From Moringa oleifera (lineage: Eukaryota > Streptophyta > Magnoliopsida > Brassicales > Moringaceae): a stretch of 64,000 nt of DNA. The translations under genes were made by a program, and so were the position numbers. The stretch's first letter is position 1. Every line of letters begins with the position of its first letter. The notes under the pieces are model-generated. The model saw only the letters and a program-made list of their open reading frames with translations. It did not search any database and was not told the DNA's origin. Shown here piece after piece: positions 35,601 through 45,864 of this stretch. Location: assembly GCA_021397835.1 (NCBI GenBank), contig JAJFZO010000407.1:6448001-6512000 (forward strand). Direction: 5' to 3'.

Positions 35601-38600
35601 AGGTGGAGTCTTCTGTTCAAAAAAACAAAAAAAGGTGGAGTCTTGGGTGAAATTGGAGACTCAACTGAAATAATGAGTGAGACAACACTAGGAAATGATT
35701 CATTCATAACAAAGTGGAGGAAGCACTGAAAACCATCTGATACTTTGATCATATATCTGAAACCTAAAGAGGCACTAGTTCATGAGATGACAAAAATAGC
35801 TAAAGCCATACCAAAGATCACATTGGGTAAATTGGAGAAAAAATATCTAAATATTGTATGAAAATAATGGCTTTACAGTGGAGGAGGATTGGAGAAAATG
35901 ACTCAAATAACCAACTCCACCTAGTTAAGAAGTAAGGCGTGGTTGACTATAATCCAGCTGGCTGTATCTTTTTGTGAGGGGCTAACCTTTTTGAACAATA
36001 AAAGAAGTTTTTTTTTTTTTAATCATAGAAAAATAAAAAAAGTTATCCAACATTTACAGGATAAAGTAAACTAGAAACAAGTACAGTCATGCTAGACTTA
36101 GAAATTATAATTATCTTTACGATCAAAACACAAGCCCACAAAATTTTGCTGCTAAGCATGCTGATTTTAAAGCTGACATGCTGAACAATGCAGTACGGTG
36201 AAGGAATAGCAGGTTTTTGATCATACAGTTTAAGGTGAAACGATTTTTAAGTCTGATAAAGACAAAATCAAATAAGTAGCAATTGTATCTGCTCAATAAA
36301 TAAATAAATAAATAAATAGCAATTGTAACACACCCATCCAGGAGGCAACTTTCCCACATCCAGACACTGAGTTGTAGGGCTTTGCTTGGTTGAACTGATC
36401 TCCAAGTTCTGAAAGTTAAAAGGTTTCATGTTAACCATCATGTACTTTGAATACTTTCAAAAGCAAATACTATGAAAACAATCAATTGTACAAGTTGAGA
36501 AGCATACATATAAGTTCAAACCGGTAGAAAGCTGAAAAAAACTCAGCAAGCTGGACATGCAATTTCAACACACGATCTAAGAAAAGATCCCTTGATTTCA
36601 GGTTTCCCAAGACAATCTTTAAAAAGAAAAGCATACAAGAAGGAAAAAGGTAGACAAGAAAAGATTGACTTGCATTGTTGGTATTAGACAGATCTGCTTC
36701 TCCTGCATCATCTTTCAAAATACCCCTTGCTTTTAATTTTTGCTTAAGATACTCAGGCAATTCTTTAGCAGTGGGCTTCTTTCCTGACTCCTTATCAAGC
36801 TTAGGAATTTTCATCGGAGCAGCATAATAAGCACCTCCACCTGGTACACCATAACCATTTCCAATGTCTAGGTTACCTGAAACCAAAGCACAGAATTAGC
36901 AAATCTTTTGACCGGAGTGATTTGCAGATGAATCCAGGAAGAAAAAGTGGACTATTCTTTGGATTAGACTGCATGGCATTTTGTGAGTTTAAAATATAAA
37001 TTAAGACAGTTTCTCGTATGTAATAATTGCTGCATGGTTTTCAGTTCCATTCAAATATTTTATGTAATCATCATGAGTCGTAACAATGAATGACCAATCT
37101 TGAAGTAGTTTATTCTCTAAGTGGCTTGTGGCCCGATTGGATTTCTTCTAGCAAATCCTTACCTCAGTTATATCTCATAACTATGATATATTCTAGAATG
37201 CATAAAAAGATAAGGAAACAGTCCATGAAATTGCAAAAGGCAGAACCAAAGAATGCAAGGAGCCAAGCTTTAGAGCAGAGACTCAAGAACTTCCCCAAGA
37301 CAACCTGAGGCTCCAAGCCAGCACCATCACTACCACTACCAAATATTGTATCAACTATTCCACCTTTTTATTCTGAAATTCCATATTCATCAGAAGAAGT
37401 GGACATCTTCCTCCTCCCCCCCCCTCCCCCCCCCCTCATATCTTGGCCCAAATATAACTTACTATAAATTGTCAAATCTAAGTTCAATCTTAGACATTGA
37501 AATTTCTTTCTTTTTTTTTTCTCCTCAAGTTCTTTTCTTCAACTGATTTAAAATAATAATAAATAACAATAATTTATTCCTGTTTAGTATGAAATTAGTT
37601 TTAAAAGAAAAATGCCTATCTGGCTAAAAAGCATAAATATTGAGTTAAATCTTTTTCCACTGACATCCAACCAAAACTCCCAAAATTTAGCCAAATAGCT
37701 ACACCTCATAAGTTCCTGCAGTTTCCTTGAACTTCATGGTCCAAACTTCATCAGTTTGTTTATTAGACATCTTGTTATCATATGTAATCTTTGGGAAATG
37801 TACCCTCCTCCATCTATCCTTTACTAACTCATACTCAAGTAGAACTCCAGCACATCTTGTTGTCATTTGTGACATAAAACGTACCAAGAACATGCTATCT
37901 CAAAGGCCAGTGGTAAGTTATGATATAAATTCATTATTAATCAAAAAGTGAAGAAGAGAAAGATATATAACAGTATATGTTGAAAAGGAAGAAACATGTG
38001 GTTAACCTTCTCCAGGAGTGGTAGGCTTCCCCCACTTGGAAGCCATTTCAGCACGATGCACTGCGGTCATCTTCATTATATGTTCCTGCACAAATACCCA
38101 GAATAGAAATCCAGGGACTATTAAAGATTAATAGATCACTTTACAATGAAATTGTGCAAAAGTTGTACTTATGCAGATTAATAGATGATGTGTATGAAAT
38201 CACTTATAAAGTTTGCAAAGGAAATCAGAGGACATAGAAGCATAAAGTATGCACCTTCAGAGCATTGGGGTTAGGGCGCTCTGAAAATATGTCCATACCA
38301 TCCTTCACAGGTGCACCTGCACTACCTGCCTCTCTGAAACCAGAAAAGCATGCCAAGGGAACATCTCAAGCTTAGTCCAAAATTCAGTAATTCGAGATAA
38401 GGACAAAACTTGTAAAGCAGAACTTTATAACTTCACAAGGAAAATCCAACACAAACCTTTGACTTTGTATAATTTTCTGAGTGGTAATGTCCTAGAAGCC
38501 ATTATAACAAACACAAACACAGAGTATTTAAGTCCAAGACATCAAGGTGAAGGTGAACAGAAAGGGCCCAAACAAGAATTAGCAAATATAGAGAGAAAAA

Positions 38601-38734
38601 GAGATATTTACTTGTTCACGGAGGAGAACATCCCTTGCAGCAGCTTCCATGTCATTGGAACTGTCTTGAGTAAATGAATTTCCATTAACATAGGTGGTGG
38701 TTTGCTGGGGCATTGGATTAACCCCATGCTCCAT
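31223..38734 (-). CDS. PQBP1: PQBP1 homologue, tandem WW-domain splicing factor
   Basis: Twelve exons in transcript order: 38734-38612, 38476-38457, 38333-38255, 38085-38007, 36876-36674, 36408-36334, 34842-34683, 34068-33849, 32752-32705, 31877-31752, 31584-31533, 31375-31223. They total 445 residues. Two WW domains are present: LPPGWIEAKDP to SQWEWP at about 189-219, and [20 protein letters not shown] to SQWERP at about 234-264. A possible zinc knuckle has C298, C301, C315 and C318. The C-terminus has the PQBP1 block [16 protein letters not shown], then [17 protein letters not shown], which in animals binds the U5 protein Dim1/15K. The role is therefore pre-mRNA splicing in the nucleus. Arabidopsis At2g41020 is a WW protein in a matching position. 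The start is the first in-frame ATG ([11 protein letters not shown]), but the reading frame stays open further upstream, so the N-terminus is uncertain. Confidence 0.9.
36409..36673 (-). other. GC-AG intron of PQBP1
   Basis: The donor reads AAT|GCAAGT and the acceptor TTTCAG|AAC. Only this pair joins LSNTNN to NLEISSTK in the frame that leads into LPPGW of the first WW domain. Confidence 0.8.
38457..38476 (-). other. 20-nt microexon of PQBP1
   Basis: A 20-base exon between CTCAG and GTTTG encodes KIIQSQ plus two bases. With its neighbours it gives [16 protein letters not shown]. Skipping it would shift the frame. Confidence 0.8.
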
Positions 38735-40050
38735 TTGACACTGTGTTACTGCTGCACACTTGCTATTAGATAGAGCTTGAAGCAATATTATCGCTTCTTT
38801 GCTGCTGTTGTCTACTAATTCCTGACAAAGACTGTGATCCTTGTTCAGAAAGTGATTAGGACAGTAGAATTTCCGTCCTCCACTGCAAAGACAACCAAAT
38901 TATCCAACAGCTTACGCTAACTTCTTCTCAATACTCCTGAAAGAGAAGAAGAGAAGCAGGCGTGTTTATATGCATATATGCACTCATATACTGATATACA
39001 GGCATACAAGCTTGTATGAAATATAAATTAATATTTACACACAAGCGACACAATATAAATACACGGAGAAAATTGAAGGAGGAGAAGAACCTATTGGTAG
39101 TGGATACCAGTTGCTCTTTTGTTCCTTGTATCTTGGGTTTGCCACAAGGACGGTGGATGAAGTGAATTGAATTGTGTAAAGGGATTTGAGATCCCTAATC
39201 CTTCTCTGCCTATTTCCGTCTCTGTTTGAAGTTGCTCATGAATTTGTGTCGAATGCAGATAGTATAACTCTGAAAACAATATTAATGAATAAAATATGAA
39301 ACATTGCTTCTTAAAACCCGTCGGCGAAGAGGGATGACTGACCTCTGGCCTAAAATGTTTTCGAAGGGTATTTATGGAATTGCAACTTGTAAGGGATAAA
39401 ACTTAGGCAAGAGAAAAGGCTGGTTAGTTCGTTTTTCTTAGTTTCGAGCTAAACCCTTGAAGAACAGGAGGCCCTTACGATCTCTGCTCAAAACTTCAGG
39501 TCCGTTCTCTCTTTCTCTTTCTCTCTCTTACTGATTTTCACTATGCCTATAAACTTCTTCTTTGTCGATAAAAAAAAATTTGGTTGGAAACCAGAAGACT
39601 CTTGCTCTGCCGGCAACTGCTGGAGTATGAGTTTGATTCCTAAAGGTGTTATAAACTAACCCTTAAATCAGAACTCTCAATGTGCATTACTCTTGTACAC
39701 AAGTTGATACTTTTTTTTTTTTCCCTTTGGTGCTGGGGGAATGGTTCTGATAATGTTATTGATTACTATGATGGATTAATATTATTAATATGGTTAGCGG
39801 GAAGGATTTCCCATCATACCAAGCAGTCAATTCATTTTTAAGAATTATTGTTTCCAGTTTCTTTTCTGGTTATGCTCTTCAATAATTTTGTTCATCAAAC
39901 TTGCTACCTCTTACAGCCCTGATTTGAGCCTTTACGGGCTTATTTCTCATATCCTGCTCTTTTCCATCATAGAGAATGTCTCATGTACTTTTTACTGATG
40001 GTTTTAACTTCTATTTTCTTCTTCTTTCAGAGTGATAGGATAGACAGTCT
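38735..40050. promoter_or_regulatory. Divergent promoter between PQBP1 and TOC34
   Basis: PQBP1 is read leftward and TOC34 rightward from this region. The PQBP1 first exon continues to an acceptor at 38883, and an upstream exon ending at 39091 joins it in phase. A TOC34 5'-UTR exon probably ends at 39500 (caaaacttcag|gtccgt), with its partner beginning at 40031, 20 bases before the TOC34 ATG. The shared promoter is thus likely within about 39280-39440. No separate gene is present. Confidence 0.55.
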
Positions 40051-42567
40051 ATGGCAACTCAAATGATCCGTGAGTGGATAGGGATTCAGCAGTTCCCACC
40101 GACCACCCAGACTAAATTGCTTGAACTGTTGGGAAAACTTAAGCAAGAGGTTCCATTTCTGTACTTGACCCTCATTCTATACAAGTGTCAGTACACTTGC
40201 GCATATATGTTTATGAACATGTGGATAAATAGATAATTGTGTTACTAAAGCTTTTTATAGGTATGTTCTATGCATGTATGTTTGTTCTAATATATCCATT
40301 TCTTTTTGTTGTTGAAATTGACATTCATTCACACATGTTGGTGTAGAATGTGAGCACATTGACAATTCTTGTGATGGGGAAAGGTGGTGTTGGAAAGTCA
40401 TCCACTGTAAACTCAATCATAGGGGAAAAAGCAGTTGCTGTTAGTACTTTTCAGGTAGCTATTTGTTCTCCTCTTGTCTTGTTGTCCTTTGAATGGTATG
40501 CACTACATACTTTTGGTACATGACTTGTATGGTCTCTATTTGACAGTCAGAGGGACCACGACCAGTTATGGTCTCACGCGCAAGAGTAGGATTTACATTA
40601 AACATCATTGACACTCCTGGGCTGATAGAGGGGGGATATGTAAATGATCAGGCACTTGAGATTATAAAGCGGTATGTTTACTCTAACATAGTGCTGTTTT
40701 TATATCTTGGGAAGTATGCTGTTGGCTCATATGAGGAATTAAGTTTTGGTTTATTTCATAATTCTTACATTTCTTTCTTTCTCTCTTTTCTTTTCTTCTC
40801 TTTTTTTTTTTTTTTGGGGGGGGGGGGGGGTTGGGCGGTTGGTTTGGGACTGAGCAGCTTTCTTATGAACAAAACTATAGACATTCTGCTATATGTGGAC
40901 CGTTTGGATGCATATCGGGTCGATAATTTGGATAGACAGGTTGTCAAAGCCATAACAGATACTTTTGGTAAAGAAATATGGAATAGGGCCTTGGTTGTCC
41001 TAACACATGCTCAGCTCTCACCGCCAGATGGACTGAGTTATGATGTGTTTTCCTCCAAAAGATCAGAGGCTCTTCTGAAGATTATTCGTCTTGGGGCCCG
41101 ATTGAAAAAACATAATACGCAGGTGAGTAGCTTCTCATTTCAAGATTTCAGGTGCTCTCCTGTCCCAATATGCATTCCTTTTAGTTGTTTTTGTGATAGT
41201 AACCAGCCTATTAATAAGGTGAGACTTTTGACAATGAACTGACTTATTGTTCAATTCTGCCTTCAAGGATGCATAAACGCATGTAAAGTAGTCTGCTATT
41301 GGCCTCCTACTCTTTGGTCCACTAGAAATCATTCAGCAAGTTAAAGATATGCACCACACAAAGGTTATAGTAAAAGACTTGTGCCAGACCCTTGTGTTGA
41401 GAGCCTCAAATGTAAGAAAACTCATCTAAGATTCAAGACTAATTGATAATGGGTTTAAGATGTGTCATAATGGCTTCTGGTTGGACTGCACTCGATAGTT
41501 TTGTTAAAGGAAGAAAATGCAAACAAACTATGTATTAACTTGAATTCACCTGATGTCTTCATAATTAAGAGTATCATAGCCCAAGTTGGGCTAGGGTTTG
41601 GCCCAAGATTAGCCAACATTTGTCAGACCCAAGTGTGATTCTACAAGGTCAAGCCTCACAATTACCATCGAACTTCAAAAAATAGTTTTGTTAATCTTGA
41701 GGCAGAGTGGAATGTGAAAAATATTTGCAAATATACATACCGAGGCACTTTGGATACTTTTTCCAAGTCTTGGTTGGCAACATTATCTGTCTTCATATCT
41801 ACGTTGTGAATCACCTATATGACATGATTGAGGCCATAATTGAGCTTCATGTGCTTGTACTAGTGGTGTGGTCTACATGGTATAATCCCCATGTATTCTG
41901 TCCACAAGTCTAATACTTTCAAGGGATTTTTTGCGCATTTGTTTATTGTTTTGAGAATGATATATTGATTACTTTGCCGCTTCGCTATGCAGATATATAC
42001 ATTCAAGTTTTTAATTTTTGTGTTGCTTCTCCTAGGGTTCTATAATTCCTGTTGTTTTGGTTGAGAACAGTGGGAGATGTAATAAGAATGAAAGTGATGA
42101 AAAGGTTAGTCTTTTGCATTTCTTATCCTTTACTAATGACCTTTTTTTTTTTCTCTGTTTTTATAATTGAGAAGTGGAGCTATTATTTGGTGACAGGTTC
42201 TTCCAGATGGGACTGCTTGGATTCCAAATTTAGTCAAAACCATCACAGAAGTTGTACTGAATGGAAGCAATGCTCTTTTTGTTGATAAGAAGTTGATTGA
42301 AGGGCCAAACCCCAATGAAAAGGGAAAAATCCTAATCCCTTTCATTTTGGCAATTCAAGTAAGCTTTTCAAATTCAGGGTCACCGACTTGTCCTCGCATT
42401 CTTGAGGCATGATTCATGAATACTCACTTCCAGTTCTTGTCTTTGCATGTTTGCAGTATTTCCTTATTGTGAAACCAATGGTGAGGGCAATTAAATCTGA
42501 TATTGCCAAGGAGAGTAGACCTGCATGGGAGCTGAGGGATACAGGTGTTGCAAGTCGGAAGTTCTGA
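40051..42567 (+). CDS. TOC34: Translocase of chloroplast 34 (outer-envelope GTPase receptor)
   Basis: Seven exons, 40051-40149, 40347-40454, 40547-40671, 40858-41122, 42036-42104, 42197-42358 and 42457-42567, give 312 residues, the normal TOC34/TOC33 size. The P-loop is GKGGVGKSS at 44-52. The switch region includes IIDTPGLIEGGYVNDQ. DRLDAYRVDNLDRQ and LVVLTHAQLSPPDGLSYDVF are the family's G-domain blocks; THAQ takes the place of the usual NKxD. A C-terminal anchor, ILIPFILAIQYFLIVKPMV, lies near 266-284, so the GTPase domain faces the cytosol. TOC34 recognises transit peptides and forms the import complex with TOC159 and TOC75. It would serve importers of PSRP5, the Mpv17 protein and the DUF309 protein encoded nearby, although that proximity is probably chance. 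The exon 4 acceptor is atypical. Confidence 0.96.
40801..40830. repeat. T15-G15 homopolymer pair in TOC34 intron 3
   Basis: Fifteen T are followed directly by fifteen G. The G run ends 27 bases before the exon 4 splice junction, so the usual pyrimidine tract next to the acceptor is replaced by G-rich sequence. Confidence 0.95.
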
Positions 42568-43254
42568 TTTCCTGTACTACACTCATATTCTGAAAGTTTC
42601 ATGGTCTTTGGTGCTTTCTGTTCTTCCTCACCTGTTCATCTACTGTTTTTGATGTAGCTTGGTAGTCATTGTCTTATCATGAAGTAGCAGTAATTAACGG
42701 CAGATGGATTTCCTAATATTGAGCAAATTGGTTTTTGTGTACTTAAGTTCTGCATTAGTTTCTAGATTTAAGATGTTGCTCTATGTAATTAGTTATGGCA
42801 TCTCTGTTGAGGATCTATTTGTTTTTGTATTGTCAAATCTTCATTGTCTTTCCCAGCAAGGTTTTTTTCGTTGTCAAAACCAGTGTAAGCCAGGTGTTAT
42901 GCCTAGGGCAATATTAATCCCCCCCAGCATTTAGGTGAGCCTCTTGTATAAACCCAAAATGGTAATCTTAGGAAAAGATAGCCAATTTTGTTTGATCTTT
43001 TCGCCCAAAACTGGATTTTTCTGTTTTCCAATGGGATTATTAGAAAAATTCTTCCAAGGAAAATATGAAGCATTTGACAAATTTTATAATTGGAAAGGCC
43101 ATTTGTTTTTTTTTTTTTTTGCCTCAGCCGCTCTCTACTAATATCTGAGAAAAAAATAGGGACCACTGAAAAAATCAGGGGAGGGAGAGAGAAAGTAAGG
43201 GAAAAAGGATCAGACAAGAAATTTCTTCGGCCAGTCATCCCAAAGTCCCAAAGG
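42568..43254. other. Intergenic region between TOC34 and DUF309 genes
   Basis: TOC34 3' UTR followed by the promoter and purine-rich probable 5' UTR of the DUF309 gene (43140-43254). A T-run lies at 43107-43120. The frame of the DUF309 first exon is open back to 43090, but the sequence there reads as leader rather than protein. Confidence 0.55.
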
Positions 43255-44521
43255 ATGGCACTTGCCATGAAGCTCTTGTTATATCATCCACCGTTTTGGA
43301 TTGTCAGTCCCTTCTCTTCTGATCATTGCAGTTCCAGGAAAGCTCATTCCAAGCCCAACCCAGCAACCACAATCACACTCACGATCACGACTAGGAATCT
43401 TCATTCCCTTCGCGTCCCATGTCGACGGTCCACCATCTACGACGATAACGACTTTGATGATTGCAGCTTCAACGAGGCAGTCGCCCTCTTCAACCAGAGG
43501 GAGTACTACATATGCCATGACTCACTCGAGGCTCTGTGGAACAAAGCGGAAGAGCCCACCAGAACTCTGATTCATGGAATTCTGCAATGCGCCGTGGGAT
43601 TTCATCATCTCTTTAACCAGGTTCCTCGCTTACTTTTGGCTTTCACTGATAGTACCCGTCAATCGTCATTTTCTGGTGATCCTAATCAGTCAGTCAGACG
43701 CATACATGCAGAACCACAGGGGGGCCATGATGGAGTTGGGCGAGGGACTTTGTAAGCTCAGAAAGATGAATTTCGAAAGCGGACCCTTCCGTCTGTTCGA
43801 GCTCGAGATTTCTGCAGCTCTGGATTTCATTTATCAAACTCAGATAGAACTCGCTGCCTGTAAGTTGTGTTGTTCCCTTTTATATGCAAAAGGTTAGCTT
43901 AGTGTGGACTTCATAAACTATTAAGAAGTGCCAAAAGAGCAAACAAAACTTGATTCGTTTTGTCTCAAGGCATAACCCCAGGAAAACATCTTCTAACAAT
44001 ATCAGCAATGATTAGTAGTCTACCTAGCAACATGGCATATTCGTTCAATGTGGCAGCAAACCTGGTTGGTTGCATCTCTCTGGGAACTTACCAAAGATTG
44101 ATGCAGGCAGGTCAAGATGCAAGGATGAAGTTATTTGTTGATTGATTTGCAAGTGCCTGATATTCAAGATCCTGTGTGAATCAGCCTTGTTGTAAAGGAC
44201 TTTCTTGACTGATGTGGCTACTGACATAGGGATGAACCGATTAACATTAATTTTCCATTACATTCCTGGAATCTTGTTGCAGGCACTGATGATCTGTGTT
44301 TGGCAATGGATCAATCTGAGAGATCGTACCAGCTACTGGGAGGCTATGCTGCTGGGCAGCACCTATACCATCTAGAGAGGGACACCGATGAGAAGGGTGA
44401 AACCAGGGGAATTATATACATTGTGTTCCACCCCGAGAGATCATATGGCTCTGATAACCCACCAAGGGTGAAGCTCCCAACTCTTAATGCAACAGAAGAG
44501 GATCTTATGGCAGCCTTGTGA
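43255..44521 (+). CDS. DUF309 protein, probably plastid-targeted
   Basis: Three exons, 43255-43620, 43712-43859 and 44283-44521, give 250 residues. The N-terminal 55 residues are rich in Ser, Thr, Arg and Pro, as in a transit peptide. The DUF309 core includes FNEAVALFNQREYYICHDSL, with the conserved HDxxExxW pattern at H88, E92 and W95, followed by LIHGILQCAVGFHHLFNQNH. The C-terminal third is hydrophilic and ends NATEEDLMAAL. The biochemical role of DUF309 is unknown; bacterial members are short helical proteins. Arabidopsis At2g41120 is annotated DUF309, which fits the gene order. The start used is the first of two nearby ATGs (MALAMKLLL). An upstream ATG at 43090 would add a Phe-rich run and is less likely. 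Confidence 0.9.
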
Positions 44522-45864
44522 ATGAATTTTGTGCAATCATCACATATCTGTTCGTTCATTAGCTACACATACAGCACACAACGATCTTACAGCTTCTTCT
44601 TTCTTCTTTTTGTCAACAGGCTGTTCTAAGTAATGGGTACTTCAGAGATTGTCTTTTGTAAATATATACATGATTTCTGTGATGGTTAGCTATGTTATAA
44701 AAGATAATCCAAAACACGGTTACTTTTCTTTAAGGTATTGGCTACAGCTTACAACGGTACAATTACTCCTATATCAAAACATAGATTTAAATTCATCTAT
44801 GTAGACTAAATCTTAGCTGGGGCAATCTTCTATAGCCAAGCTACGCCTAAAAAATTCCTAATGACGCCCACTGGGCACAAACCGCAGCCAAAATCTGTTA
44901 GCCTAACAGCTATAACACCTAGCAAGGTGTGGAAGCTGATGTACCAGAGAATAGGGTAGTTTCAGTACTATAGGTAACATAAATCAACATGCTAAGCTAA
45001 TTTGATTAAGTTTTAAGTTGGTTACTAGACATTCAATTCAGTAGAAACCTCAGGTACTTCAGATTTGTCATAATTCAAATCACCCATCAGCTACTTCACT
45101 GAATCCAATAAAGGAAATAGTGACTGATATATGGAAAAATTGAAGTTGGACTAAATAAATATAAGGCACGGAACCTGAAACAAGATTTGTCATCACAAAA
45201 GCACTAAGCAGCAGTGTGAACAGAACCCTTGAAGGCTCAGAATTCTGAAAAAGAAAACAAAGGAGAACTCAAAGAGCCAAAACCTGAGAAAATCAAAGGA
45301 TACAAGACTTCGAAATATATTCAATAAATCCAGGTTGAGTAGTTGACAGCAAAACCACCTGGTAGTAAGCACTCTGTGTGAGATGTATTTCAGACTGTCA
45401 GCCGCTTGCTCAGAACAATTTGACAGGACTTTGCAAGGGATCCTGTTGCATATCATGATCAATGCAAACTCATGATCAGAAAATAAGTCCAGGACACATG
45501 CACAACTACATATACAGAGAGAGAGAGAGAAAGAGAGAGATACAGGTGGAACAGATTTCTTGTATCGTAATCTAAGCAGCATCAGAATTTTCATGTATAT
45601 CGTCTGAATCTTGGGGCGACCAATAACGGAAGTAGATGAACTGAGTTAGTATCTGCATTGACAGGATAAGGTTCCAGACAGCTTGTGAAAAATCCTAGGT
45701 GCTAATATCTTGCTAGACAGAGGATACCAACTGGACAAGCTACATTGGACAATCAAAATGTCTTCACAAAATGGTTGCCCAATCAACAGTTTCCAGTAAG
45801 TTCAGTGGTTTAGTTATATGCCTTAAAAAAATTGAGATAAAGACACTTCGTTTTTCTGAAAAAA
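44522..45864. other. Convergent intergenic region between DUF309 and PQ-loop genes
   Basis: The 3' UTRs of two convergent genes. A GA run lies at 45516-45540. An ORF at 45193-45594 (-) is rich in Ser, Leu, Cys and Phe and looks non-genic. I see nothing else. Confidence 0.55.
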
